From NCBI RefSeq assembly GCF_000821245.2, contig NZ_LN611424.1, forward strand, positions 127,316 to 191,315: a stretch of 64,000 nucleotides of DNA, written 5' to 3'. Shown piece after piece: positions 1 to 8,234 of the stretch; the stretch's first letter is position 1; each line of letters begins with the position of its first letter. Both the position numbers and the translations under genes were made by a program. The notes under the pieces were generated by a model, which had not been told where the DNA came from, made no database searches, and was given only the letters and a program-made list of their open reading frames with translations. Source of the stretch: Virgibacillus senegalensis. GTDB lineage: Bacteria; Bacillota; Bacilli; Bacillales; Amphibacillaceae.

Positions 1-892
1 CTTTTCTATCAACATCTGCATTTGCCGAAAATACAGCGTATTTGAGACCTAAGTTGTTTTTGGAATCATTAGAACAATTATCCCAGAGTGAAGGGGCTAC
101 TAGCTTTAAATTATTTCTAATTTTTTCATCAAGGTTAGGATCGGCATACATACCAAACACAGCTCTTATAGTAGAATCTACTAAGTCTGTAGGTAATATT
201 TCAATGTTTGATTTGATAGGTGGGATATCGTCATTTGATAGTTCATTTGATCTAAGGTTATTAAGAAGTCTTTTTACCTCTAAAACAGGGCCTTCTGGTT
301 CTTTTCCTAATACTTCCTTAATGCAGGTTTGTAGCCAACTAGTTAACTGAAACCCATCTAAATCGTTATGGTTAGGATGTGCAGCACTTGCATGATTTCT
401 CATATCTCTTATGTAATCAAGATGCTTATATCCTATTTCCGTAATGATTCCAGTATCCTTACAGCCTTTAATAAGTTCCCATTCGTCCAATTTTTTTAGA
501 TCATCTTCAGTTTTAAAACTTTGTCTTCGCTTAGTATCTGTTATGATACTATTAAGAAAATAGTCCATATCAAACCTAATAACCTTATTCCTTAGATTTA
601 TAACAGTTTCATTCCAAAGAAAGTTTAGCGCTGCATCAAATAGTCCAGCCCCGCAAGCTGCTACAAATTTTGAGATATACATGGAATCTCTTTTTCTTTC
701 CGGTGTTAGCCTCGAAACAACTCTAGGTAAGTTTTCTATTACATCCATTCTTTCATCGGGATTTACTAACACATTTTCCGATGGTAAATTAAGCTGCTCT
801 AAATATTTAGTTAATCCATTGGAAAATGAGTCTACTGAACTTGCTACTTCTGATGTCGGAGTTACATCAATAATCTCAGTGTTTTTTTTCAT
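1..892 (-). CDS. Partial gene, HEPN-like hypothetical protein
   Basis: The reverse frame is open for 297 codons from an ATG at 892 to the window edge, so the C-terminus is missing. A GGAGG ribosome site sits 7 nt before the ATG. The translation looks fully coding and soluble. Around residues 165-180 is RDMRNHASAAHPN, in which R-D-M-R-N-H fits the R-x4-H signature of HEPN ribonuclease/abortive-infection domains. That assignment is inference, because the same stretch also occurs in uncharacterised proteins of similar layout. It lies back to back with a modification-dependent endonuclease gene, which fits a defence neighbourhood. No specific family is named. Confidence 0.6.
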   Translation of the reverse strand, partial: MKKNTEIIDVTPTSEVASSVDSFSNGLTKYLEQLNLPSENVLVNPDERMDVIENLPRVVSRLTPERKRDSMYISKFVAACGAGLFDAALNFLWNETVINLRNKVIRFDMDYFLNSIITDTKRRQSFKTEDDLKKLDEWELIKGCKDTGIITEIGYKHLDYIRDMRNHASAAHPNHNDLDGFQLTSWLQTCIKEVLGKEPEGPVLEVKRLLNNLRSNELSNDDIPPIKSNIEILPTDLVDSTIRAVFGMYADPNLDEKIRNNLKLVAPSLWDNCSNDSKNNLGLKYAVFSANADVDRK

Positions 893-1173
893 AAAATACC
901 TCCTTATTTTTAATAACACCTAGTAATATATGGTTATTGTACCATGAATAAAAAAATGTTTAATACTCTGATACTAGGTTTGATACGTTTTATAGCTACA
1001 AAGAGGTGGAAAAAGTTTTTATAATTACTTAACACCAAGAGTTTTTAGGTAATTAACCCCCGACCATCATTATAAAATAGGCATTGGAAAGTGGATCCAA
1101 TGCCTATTTTTGCCTCTTAAATCACCACGCTGAACCGCATCATAAATAGCAATTTTTAAAAAGGTGTGAAGAG

Positions 1174-2061
1174 ATGAATAAACGAGACTACTTAGTAAAG
1201 ACCTTTTCACGAACCAAGAGGAAAGATTACGAGAATTATATTTTAACTGCTATCTGGCATAAGTTGGACAACATGAATCTTAAACCTGTTAGTCAGCAAT
1301 ATGTAAAACGACAAAATGGCACATATGCTTTGATGGATCTATATTTCCCTCAATTACACATAGGGGTGGAAGTGGATGAAGCATACCATCAAGAAAATCA
1401 AAAAGAAGATAAACTTCGTATGGATGATATTATTTCTGCTGTTAATGAAGATTCTATTCATGATTTTCAATGGTTTAGAATTGATGCCACTAAGTCACTA
1501 GAAGAGATAAATGATAGCATCAATGAGATTGTATCAGTTATCCAAGATAAGGCTTCAAAAACTATTTTGAAGTGGAAAACATATGAAGAAGAATTAAAGC
1601 AGTTGAAACAACAAGAATTTCTAACCATTTACGATGATATATCATTTATGGATATAAAGGATATTATAGCCAATACTGTATTCGGGAAAAATGCCAAAAG
1701 GTACCAAAGGAGTTATTTCAGGGTGAAAGATAAACTGTGGTTGTGGTGTCCAAAACTCTCAATTATAGAAAATGGGAATACTAAATCAGTAGCTGGAGGT
1801 TGGCTAAATATATTAGCAGAAGATTGGTCATACATTGATGAATCCCACCAAGATGGGGGAATTGCCAAAGAAAGAAGCGGAAGCTATATGGAAGAAGTTG
1901 AATCTGGCCGTGAAAGGGCAGTATTTGCAAAATACAAAGACAATCTTGGATTTAATAGGTATAGGTTTGTTGGAATCTTCAAAGTCTCAGGCATATCTCC
2001 CGATAATGAGATGTTTATCAGATACTTACGAGTCAATGATAAAGTGAAAATTGTTAGTTAA
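1174..2061 (+). CDS. PvuRts1I/AbaSI-family modification-dependent restriction endonuclease
   Basis: The 295-residue protein matches the length and layout of PvuRts1I: an N-terminal PD-(D/E)xK-like nuclease and a C-terminal SRA-like reader of modified cytosine. The stretch MDLYFPQLHIGVEVDEAYHQ (about residues 54-73) strongly resembles the PvuRts1I active-site segment, with D55, E66, D68 and H72 as likely metal or catalytic residues. The C-terminal half has the aromatic-rich WFPKL/GGWLN-type pattern of that family. Known members cleave DNA carrying hydroxymethyl- or glucosyl-hydroxymethylcytosine and so restrict phages with hypermodified genomes. No methyltransferase is adjacent, as expected for a type IV enzyme. 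An AAAGGTG ribosome site precedes the ATG. The family call is firm; the substrate preference is inferred. Confidence 0.88.
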   Translation: MNKRDYLVKTFSRTKRKDYENYILTAIWHKLDNMNLKPVSQQYVKRQNGTYALMDLYFPQLHIGVEVDEAYHQENQKEDKLRMDDIISAVNEDSIHDFQWFRIDATKSLEEINDSINEIVSVIQDKASKTILKWKTYEEELKQLKQQEFLTIYDDISFMDIKDIIANTVFGKNAKRYQRSYFRVKDKLWLWCPKLSIIENGNTKSVAGGWLNILAEDWSYIDESHQDGGIAKERSGSYMEEVESGRERAVFAKYKDNLGFNRYRFVGIFKVSGISPDNEMFIRYLRVNDKVKIVS

Positions 2062-2118
2062 CCAATGAACATAGGCTTATAAATTCCAAAGCTGAAATAG
2101 TTCACTCAAAAGGGGCTC

Positions 2119-2430
2119 TTATAGGGAGGGCGCATGCCCCAAAAAATTAGTGAGAGATTCTGGCTTTCCTTCACTTTTTATCATATTCTTTAGAATTGTG
2201 TTTACAGATTTAACTTTCCTAAGAAAGGGGTGCTTATTTTTGTACTTCCTTACATCCACTAAATTACCCCAATAAATAACAAGTAAGTTAATAATATTGA
2301 AAACATGAGTGCTTCTGGATGCCACGGTATGCTTGTTAATTGGTTGAGAAGAACCATGAGAATTACTAACCGAAGATATAGAAGCTACAGGGTCAAAAAT
2401 CTTTATAGTTTCTTTTCCTAACGACATCAT
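2119..2430 (-). CDS. Small hypothetical protein, possibly a gene remnant
   Basis: A 103-codon reverse ORF that I do not recognise. Its ATG overlaps the stop of a 22-codon ORF starting at 2495 (ATGA overlap), and no convincing ribosome site is visible. The composition is mixed, without membrane segments or known motifs. The basic C-terminal half is rich in Lys. The two short ORFs may be pieces of one frameshifted gene. Confidence 0.3.
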   Translation of the reverse strand: MMSLGKETIKIFDPVASISSVSNSHGSSQPINKHTVASRSTHVFNIINLLVIYWGNLVDVRKYKNKHPFLRKVKSVNTILKNMIKSEGKPESLTNFLGHAPSL

Positions 2431-2680
2431 AATGTAATCTTCGGCTTGTTTGCCACATAAAAAGAACCATTATCGGACTTCTCTTTTATGTCCATAATTA
2501 AAAGAATAGTAACTACCTGTTTACTTCTTCTTTGGACAGCTAGTTAAAGATTGTCCTTTCCCTTTTAATAATGAGGATTAGCAACTGGTACAATGTTATA
2601 GCTTTTTACAATATTTAACCTCCACGCCCCCGTCTAAGCAATGTTAATTTTTGCTTGAAAGAAAATATGTTTATTAAATC

Positions 2681-3310
2681 TTATAATTTTACAATCACTT
2701 GAATTGACCAAAAAATAAAGGGCGAAACTATAACGACCCCGAGAAATATCTTCACCCAGAGAGAAACTGAGCTAATATGAAAATCAAACTTATTTTTGAA
2801 TAGGTCAAATATTTTTTTATGAGCCCCAGCAATAAAAAGCGGAAGAATAAAAAAGAACCCTTCATCTCGCGGACTATTTATCGACTCAAAAAACAACGGT
2901 ACAAAAGAAAGAACAAATGTCACTAAGGAAAAGGAATAAACTAAAACAGAGTACATTCCTTTTAAAACAAGGTCAATTTTAATATGAGAAAATGAACTTA
3001 CTTTTTTACAAACCCACATAATTGCATTTACATACAGCATAATTAGTGGCGCAGTAAAAATAATAGCTAAAGTTATAACGAAAAAAATATATATAAACCA
3101 ATAACTTATACTGTAAGCGAACAAAGAAACATCAAATATGAAGAGAGATGAAAGTATATAAACCAACCCTAAAAAATATGCGAATATTGGCACAAAGCAA
3201 AAGTAAATAATATTTAGAGCTACTTTATGGGTGAAGTAAGGGAAAAAATAACTTAAAACAAATAAGACCAAAGCTAAAATAAACGTTATATGAATTGTAA
3301 CTTTTGTCAT
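2681..3310 (-). CDS. Multi-pass membrane protein of unknown function
   Basis: The frame encodes a very hydrophobic protein with about six membrane helices and few charged loops. It extends upstream to a TTG at 3361. I prefer the internal ATG at 3310 (209 residues) because the upstream codons look non-coding and AT-rich. No transporter or enzyme signature is seen. It stands alone between the restriction gene and the toxin-remnant region. Confidence 0.5.
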   Translation of the reverse strand: MTKVTIHITFILALVLFVLSYFFPYFTHKVALNIIYFCFVPIFAYFLGLVYILSSLFIFDVSLFAYSISYWFIYIFFVITLAIIFTAPLIMLYVNAIMWVCKKVSSFSHIKIDLVLKGMYSVLVYSFSLVTFVLSFVPLFFESINSPRDEGFFFILPLFIAGAHKKIFDLFKNKFDFHISSVSLWVKIFLGVVIVSPFIFWSIQVIVKL

Positions 3311-3626
3311 TGGAGAACCTGAATATAAAATTGCGGCATTATAAGAAATATAGTATAACAAAATAGATAATGATATACACCAACTTAAGATTTATGATAC
3401 TTCTTTTTTATTTCTCAATTTTGAACACCAACCACTACTTTAATATATCAACATTATAACAAACATTTGTTCCATTTATTTATTAATCGTTAAATTAGAA
3501 CTTTCACTACTTCTGCTCTTTCCTTAACAGATTTATCCACGGTAAATCAGTCTAATTAGTCAAAATTTTTGATCCCTTCGCAGTTATCTAATAAAGTATG
3601 AGCATGAGAAATCATTATCATAGCAG

Positions 3627-3854
3627 TTATGGCCCCAGCTTCTTATATAACTCATATAGATCTAATAATTGAATTCCAAGTTGGCTATTAAAATCCCATG
3701 TGTCGGTAATAACTCTTGGATATGATGGAATATGACTTTTAGATTCAATCATTAGTTCTATATCTTTATAGAAATTTTCAAGTTGACTTATTGTCCCATC
3801 TTTACCTTGACCTAATTTGTGAGCTTTAATTTCACAATCTAACTTTACTTTCAC
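3627..3854 (-). CDS. Candidate orphan immunity protein downstream of a toxin-tip remnant
   Basis: This 75-codon ORF starts with GTG behind AAGGAAG at good spacing. The product is small, acidic and soluble and is not a family I can name. Its place directly after a C-terminal toxin fragment (3878-4138) is where LXG loci keep the cognate immunity gene. The immunity role is inferred from position only. Confidence 0.45.
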   Translation of the reverse strand: MKVKLDCEIKAHKLGQGKDGTISQLENFYKDIELMIESKSHIPSYPRVITDTWDFNSQLGIQLLDLYELYKKLGP

Positions 3855-3877
3855 TTTTTCAGCTTCCTTAATAAAGT

Positions 3878-4138
3878 TTAAGGTTTTATTAAGTCGTCCA
3901 GGTTCGTTATATACCGTTGTTCCACTCCTCCAATATATTGATTACCCATTTGAGACTGCGGACCGGCCTTTCCTTTAATTATAATTGTGTCAGGTTTAAC
4001 TTGCCATTGTTGAATCCTTGTCATTCTGTTCCAATCTGGTGGAAGTGCTAAATTACTTCTATTCACTTGTGGCGAAAATGTTTCAAATAAATATCTCCCT
4101 TTCGCACTAGCATTAATGTCATCATAGAATATCGAGTG
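3878..4138 (-). pseudogene. Orphan C-terminal toxin domain, TNT/NAD-glycohydrolase-like tail
   Basis: The frame is open from the TAA at 4141 to a stop at 3878 but has no N-terminal trafficking domain. The translation includes GRYLFETFSP, then LALPPDWNRMTRIQQWQV and an IGGVEQRYI ending. This resembles the C-terminal end of TNT-type toxin domains, where an 'ALPPEWN...GGGxQ' segment is typical. A GTG at 4066 exists but would make only 62 residues. I read it as a detached toxin tip of the kind that accumulates behind full-length polymorphic toxin genes. The exact toxin class is uncertain. Confidence 0.5.
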
Positions 4139-4309
4139 TTATTCCATAATCGTCAGGGAAAAGAAATGCTTTTTATCTGGTAAAGTATAGGTTATATACT
4201 CACTGGGGACATAAACGTTTAAATAGTGGTTCTCATCGTCTTCCGGTATATAGTACATCGAACATTAAATAGGTTATACGTTTTATAATTCGTAAAAACA
4301 TAATATAGG
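4139..4309 (-). pseudogene. C-terminal remnant of an immunity-like protein
   Basis: A stop-bounded stretch of about 56 codons without a start codon ends in YTLPDKKHFFSLTIME and a TAA. It reads as the genuine C-terminal part of a small acidic protein whose 5' end is gone. It lies in the same frame as the orphan toxin tip that follows, separated only by its stop codon, which suggests a recombination scar between successive toxin/immunity cassettes. Confidence 0.4.
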
Positions 4310-4383
4310 GCTTACAAGAGTTACTCATATTCTCTGAATAAAAAATGAACTATTCGTCACTGGATTGCCCCCCAATAAAAAAG

Positions 4384-4415
4384 AAACCTTGAAAGGCATT
4401 AAGCCAATCAAGGTT
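4384..4415 (-). terminator. Terminator of the LXG toxin-immunity operon
   Basis: On the reverse strand an AACCTTGA...GGC stem pairs with GCC...TCAAGGTT around a short loop and is followed by TCTTTTTTATT. It lies just past the immunity gene stop at 4425. Confidence 0.7.
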
Positions 4416-4424
4416 AAATCAATT

Positions 4425-4817
4425 TTACATAAATCCTACTCTTACTTCGCCATCATGAAATATTTCAATAACATATCCTGTAGATGGCGAAAATATCCAT
4501 GTATCAAAACTTACAGCAGTAACATCATCTATATTTTTAAGTACTTTATCTAAAGTAGTTTGAATAATAGGTAAAGTCCCTTCGTCCCAAATTACATAGA
4601 CAACATTACTGTATTCATTCACGTTTTGGTCTAAAAAGGAGATTATCTCATCAACTGTATTCACTTCAGCATGATTAGACACTTTCTCCCATTCAATCCG
4701 CCCCCACTTAAACGGAAATGAATTTTCAAAATCACTTAATATTTGCTCTCTATTATTGTCAGAAAAGACATGTACATCCTCACCTAGTGCTTCAATACAT
4801 TCATCAAATAAACTCAT
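4425..4817 (-). CDS. Immunity protein for the adjacent LXG toxin
   Basis: A 130-residue acidic soluble protein begins 11 nt after the LXG toxin gene. It has the pattern of CDI/LXG immunity proteins: an N-terminal FDECIEALGEDV segment, a central WGRIEWEKV, and a conserved IDDVTAVSFDTWIFSP...GYVIEI core near the C-terminus. Such proteins bind and block the cognate toxin tip in the producing cell. The AAGGAGAC ribosome site is clear, and the pair ends in a terminator. The family resemblance is good; which nuclease class it neutralises is not shown. Confidence 0.75.
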   Translation of the reverse strand: MSLFDECIEALGEDVHVFSDNNREQILSDFENSFPFKWGRIEWEKVSNHAEVNTVDEIISFLDQNVNEYSNVVYVIWDEGTLPIIQTTLDKVLKNIDDVTAVSFDTWIFSPSTGYVIEIFHDGEVRVGFM

Positions 4818-4828
4818 CTAAAGTCTCC

Positions 4829-6508
4829 TTATCTATTCAAATGTTTTAATAAAGATTTAAAGGTGCTTTCGTTACCCTCAAACGGTACAGCGATTTTTCG
4901 GGCACTAGCCCCTTTACCATTACGAAAATCCTCAATATTTATATGCGGCCCCTTATTTGGGTCATAATCTAATCTCCATCTTACTTTTCCGTCAGCAGAC
5001 TGCCTACCAACAACTTGACCATATCCAGAACTTGACTTAAGCGTACCTTTATATGGCTGTGAGTTTGGTCCTAAATCTCCAATTAGGTCTAGTGCCTTGT
5101 TTCTAGCTTGTTCATATGTTTTGACCTTATCTAATACTTGTTCTCCTTTTCCTATACCCTTATTCCCGAACTTCTTCACCCCTGGCCCTGCTACATCCCC
5201 CACTTTATCAAATAACTTAGCGGGTTTTACAAAGGTGAATAGAGAAGCCATTGCCTTCTCGCCAGCTCCGGCATTAGGATCAATAATAGTCGCAATATCT
5301 TTTGTGAAAAAGTCGAACGTGGCAGAGACAGGGCCGCCTAAACCACCAGGGGATCCCGACCCCATACCTCCCATTACTTCTCTTTTATCTTCAAAAGTTA
5401 TCTCGTGGTCTTGAGGCTGAGTGACCTTCCAATCGGTATTGGATTTAATCTCCCCACTCTCTAATTTTGCGAGATAATCCTGAATAGCAGTTACTTCGTG
5501 ATCTGACATATTTACTGTCGCAAAATCTTCTGGTGTAAGTTTAGCAATTTTATTGTTTACTTGACCAGTCTTATATTTACTCAGAGCAAAATAATCTAGT
5601 TGCCATTTTGCCAAGGATGTTTGATACAATAGTGTCTGGCTCCACCAAGCATTTGCCTGCTGTAGAGTTCGGTTTAATCGCAATTGCATATAAGGATGAC
5701 TATTCTGACTTCCTTGCTTATCTTTAAGGGATTTACTCATATACTGTTGTAATCCTGATGCTTGTCCTACTCTCCTATAATAACCAGAGAGTAGTGTGTT
5801 TTGTCCCATCCTGCCGTTGAGGGGTGAGCGTATTCCCTGAAAAACGGATGTTTCCATGGAAGCAATTACATAAGACCGAATAGTTGGCAAATGTGTTTCA
5901 AAGCTTGCTTTCGATTGGTTTCCAGTTTTATTTGATACTTTCCTCATCAAGCTGCTAATTTCCTGTAACACACTTTCGATTTGTTTTTGGTCGCTTTTAT
6001 GACTTTTATCATAACCCTCCAAGCACTGGGATAACCTTGTAATTACTCGCAAACTTGCTTCCTTATCTTCTAACGTATATAAAGCTGTTGGTACACGAGC
6101 TGATGACAAATCAGATACACTATTCAATATCTGCTTTACATCTATCTGTAATTGTTCGAATCGTTTAGATGATTGTCGGAGATCCGTTTCTTTCTCATCG
6201 AGGTATGATTGATGAATAATCGCGTGATGACTGGAATCGACTTCTAAGTGGAAATCTTGAAGATGACGGCTTATGTTAGTTTCTATCTGTTCGAAGAGTC
6301 CCCTAAATGCCTGCAACAGTGTCATGTGGAGAATTTGAAAATACTCCTTTGCTGCGTCCGCTGCTTCCCCTTGGAATTGATTCATATGTATTATCTGATC
6401 AATATTTTTTTCCATTTGATCAATCGACTCTTTTAATACAGCAGTTTGACTTTGAACTTCTCTGCAAAAGTCTGTTACCTCATTTACATTTATCCTCAAA
6501 TTTGCCAT
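4829..6508 (-). CDS. LXG-domain polymorphic toxin
   Basis: The protein has an N-terminal LXG domain (roughly residues 1-210) rich in coiled coil, with typical spacing of Leu/Ile heptads, a helical middle, a Gly/Pro-rich hinge (MGSGSPGGLGGP), a short hydrophobic segment, and a toxin tip in about the last 95 residues. The tip carries GRQSADGKVRWRLDYDP then GPHINIEDFRNGKG, a block seen at the ends of Bacillus LXG and CDI toxins and probably nucleolytic. LXG proteins are exported by the type VII (Esx) system to attack neighbours; no Esx genes are in this window. I start at the second ATG (6508), since AGAGGGG abuts the first one. The immunity gene follows directly. Confidence 0.85.
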   Translation of the reverse strand: MANLRINVNEVTDFCREVQSQTAVLKESIDQMEKNIDQIIHMNQFQGEAADAAKEYFQILHMTLLQAFRGLFEQIETNISRHLQDFHLEVDSSHHAIIHQSYLDEKETDLRQSSKRFEQLQIDVKQILNSVSDLSSARVPTALYTLEDKEASLRVITRLSQCLEGYDKSHKSDQKQIESVLQEISSLMRKVSNKTGNQSKASFETHLPTIRSYVIASMETSVFQGIRSPLNGRMGQNTLLSGYYRRVGQASGLQQYMSKSLKDKQGSQNSHPYMQLRLNRTLQQANAWWSQTLLYQTSLAKWQLDYFALSKYKTGQVNNKIAKLTPEDFATVNMSDHEVTAIQDYLAKLESGEIKSNTDWKVTQPQDHEITFEDKREVMGGMGSGSPGGLGGPVSATFDFFTKDIATIIDPNAGAGEKAMASLFTFVKPAKLFDKVGDVAGPGVKKFGNKGIGKGEQVLDKVKTYEQARNKALDLIGDLGPNSQPYKGTLKSSSGYGQVVGRQSADGKVRWRLDYDPNKGPHINIEDFRNGKGASARKIAVPFEGNESTFKSLLKHLNR

Positions 6509-6514
6509 AGGCAT

Positions 6515-6814
6515 CCCCTCTTTTATAAAAGGAAATTTAATCCAATGGTTATCTTACCATGGATTGACAAAAAGAATAAATGAGCATAAATGTCCATTTA
6601 TACGATTAATAAGTCACGTTTTAGCGTAACAGGATGATAGGGAAAGAGTCGCTTTTGAAATGGACAATATAGCCGGATAAAATATACAAAATCGTCGCCT
6701 TAAACTTCGACAAGCTTTATAATTAATACTACATAAATGTCTGAGAAACCGGTTCTGCTCGAGTTAAATGTTCAAACCTCTTATCTGTTTTTTTGCCTCT
6801 TGAATAACAATGCT
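6515..6814. other. Non-coding stretch upstream of the LXG operon
   Basis: No supportable gene was found. The region must hold the LXG promoter (reverse strand), but I see no clear -35/-10 pair. The usual small Lap-type helper genes of LXG loci were not found here. Confidence 0.4.
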
Positions 6815-7190
6815 GATAGCAATTGGAAAACGAGTTCGATTCTCACCGAGGTCCACAATTTCGCCAGTGGGCAACTAAACGTTTAAAGGTTTTGCAATGC
6901 ATGATCGTTTGAAAGAGATGCGCAACTTTGGACAGAACTATTCCGACGAATTACTGGAACGAATCCGTGACATTCGTGCCTCAGAGAAAAGGTATTCAAC
7001 GTTATTCTGAACCGTAGCACAAATGGTGGAGATAGTGATAAGTAACCATTCAACGATCTTGACACTCTTGAAAATGCTGGAAAGGTCTCAAAAATTGTTG
7101 TGGACAGATAGCCATGCAGGAGTATCAAAAGTATAATAAAGTCGGATTCAACAAAATACAGTGACTTTGATTAATTTATGGAAAGATCTC
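6815..7190 (+). pseudogene. Degraded RhuM-family gene
   Basis: Pieces of the RhuM virulence-family protein can be read in different frames. SHRGPQFRQWATKRLK comes first, then MHDRLKEMRNFGQNYSDELL followed by ERIRDIRASEKRYS. Near the end are NAGKVSK-like and QEYQKYN-like fragments. Several frameshifts and stops separate them and the N-terminal third is missing, so no functional protein is expected. RhuM genes often travel with mobile elements and restriction or toxin islands. Confidence 0.65.
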
Positions 7191-7278
7191 AAGAAGTAAA
7201 TCAGAAGCAATCACTTCACACTATATAGAAAAAGGCCCGCACTCTTGAGACTTTAAATCTTCTTATTACAAAAAAATA

Positions 7279-7309
7279 TTGACATGGAGTTAACTCCATC
7301 TTTTAAAGT
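7279..7309 (+). promoter_or_regulatory. MerR-type promoter with operator dyad
   Basis: TTGACA (7279-7284) and TAAAGT (7304-7309) are separated by 19 bp, and the spacer holds the perfect dyad ATGGAGTTAACTCCAT (7284-7299). Long spacers with a central palindrome are the hallmark of promoters twisted open by MerR-family activators. The MerR gene is the second gene of this transcript, which implies autoregulation. Confidence 0.88.
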
Positions 7310-7337
7310 GTTAGTAATAAAGGATGGGGGTCTCGGG

Positions 7338-7655
7338 ATGATAATTATTATCTATGTATTGATTGGTTTATACGCTATATTAATAGGAATGGCAGGAGTT
7401 TCTCAACTGAAAGAAAATGATTTCAGGGTTCGTTCAATATTCTTTGTGGTTCTACCTATTAGCATGTTACTAATTTTATTTGTCCCAAATAAGAGTAGTA
7501 TGTTTATTATGCTAATCGTAGCATTTATTATAATGCATCTATTATCAATTGCCGAAGGGATATTGACTAACGGGAAACTTATATATAGTCATCATATTAT
7601 TCGATTTATATTCCATGTCATATTGGTATTGTTGGTCTATAACTTTATTGTATAG
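7338..7655 (+). CDS. Small four-helix membrane protein under MerR control
   Basis: I start at ATG 7338, where AGGATGGGGG precedes at good spacing. The ORF's upstream ATG at 7284 lies inside the promoter and cannot be used. The roughly 105-residue product has about four hydrophobic helices with no charged catalytic motif. It is cotranscribed with a MerR regulator 7-13 nt downstream. Possible roles are a small exporter or stress membrane protein. Function unknown. Confidence 0.6.
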   Translation: MIIIIYVLIGLYAILIGMAGVSQLKENDFRVRSIFFVVLPISMLLILFVPNKSSMFIMLIVAFIIMHLLSIAEGILTNGKLIYSHHIIRFIFHVILVLLVYNFIV

Positions 7656-7668
7656 AAGGTGAATGGTA

Positions 7669-8070
7669 ATGAAGATCAGCGAAGTTGCATCATGTACAGG
7701 TCTAAGTAAAGACACCATACGGTATTATGAAAAGGTTGGTCTTTTACATCCAAAGGCAGAAAAACATCACCGGGATTATAATGAACAAGACATCGAAATA
7801 ATTGAAGTAATTGTCAAACTAAAAGATACTGGTTTTTCCCTCAAAGAAATCAAAATGCTGTTGGATTGGTCTAAAGATACTGATGAAAATCAAAAAATGA
7901 CAAAAGATGAGATTCAAAACCTTAAACAAATAAGAGAGGTTTTCCGAAATAAGCAACAGCAAATGATTCAAAAGGAAGAACAAATAAAAGAAATAAAACA
8001 AGTACTGTTAAGAGCAGATAATAAAATTGAATACTTGCTGAAGGAGAATAAGAGGATAAATATTCAATAA
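7669..8070 (+). CDS. MerR-family transcriptional regulator
   Basis: The N-terminal winged-helix MerR domain is clear: MKISEVASCTGLSKDTIRYY, then YEKVGLL and a FSLKEIKMLL helix. A long C-terminal coiled coil of about 50 residues follows, and there is no large effector domain. The start is the ATG at 7669, 9 nt after AGAAGG; the one at 7663 is too close. Cysteine is nearly absent, so thiol or metal sensing is unlikely; the YyaN/AdhR-like small group is a fair comparison. It very probably acts on the 19-bp-spacer promoter at 7279-7309. Confidence 0.88.
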   Translation: MKISEVASCTGLSKDTIRYYEKVGLLHPKAEKHHRDYNEQDIEIIEVIVKLKDTGFSLKEIKMLLDWSKDTDENQKMTKDEIQNLKQIREVFRNKQQQMIQKEEQIKEIKQVLLRADNKIEYLLKENKRINIQ

Positions 8071-8162
8071 CTAATTTTCCAGCTTGTTTTTTTAATATTT
8101 AGCACATGTTTTTAGTGAACCATATCAAGAGCAAATTGGTTTTCACAATTTGATAAAGATAA

Positions 8163-8212
8163 AGAGACCGCCCCAAAGGTAACAATCACCTAACATTTAG
8201 CGACAGTCTCGT
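8163..8212 (-). terminator. Probable terminator after the ECF sigma operon
   Basis: On the reverse strand GAGAC...GTCTC arms are followed by CTTTATCTTT, just beyond the sigma gene stop. The loop is long and the stem short, so this is moderate evidence. Confidence 0.4.
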
Positions 8213-8234
8213 TTTGGAAAACTTACCTATCCCA

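Noticed and set aside
42-923. Forward ORFs at 42-350 and 681-923
   Set aside because: They are antisense to one continuous reverse frame (297 codons with a ribosome site) that has clear protein-like composition.
6883-7128. Reverse 81-codon ORF
   Set aside because: The forward strand contains readable RhuM fragments here, so the reverse frame is a shadow.
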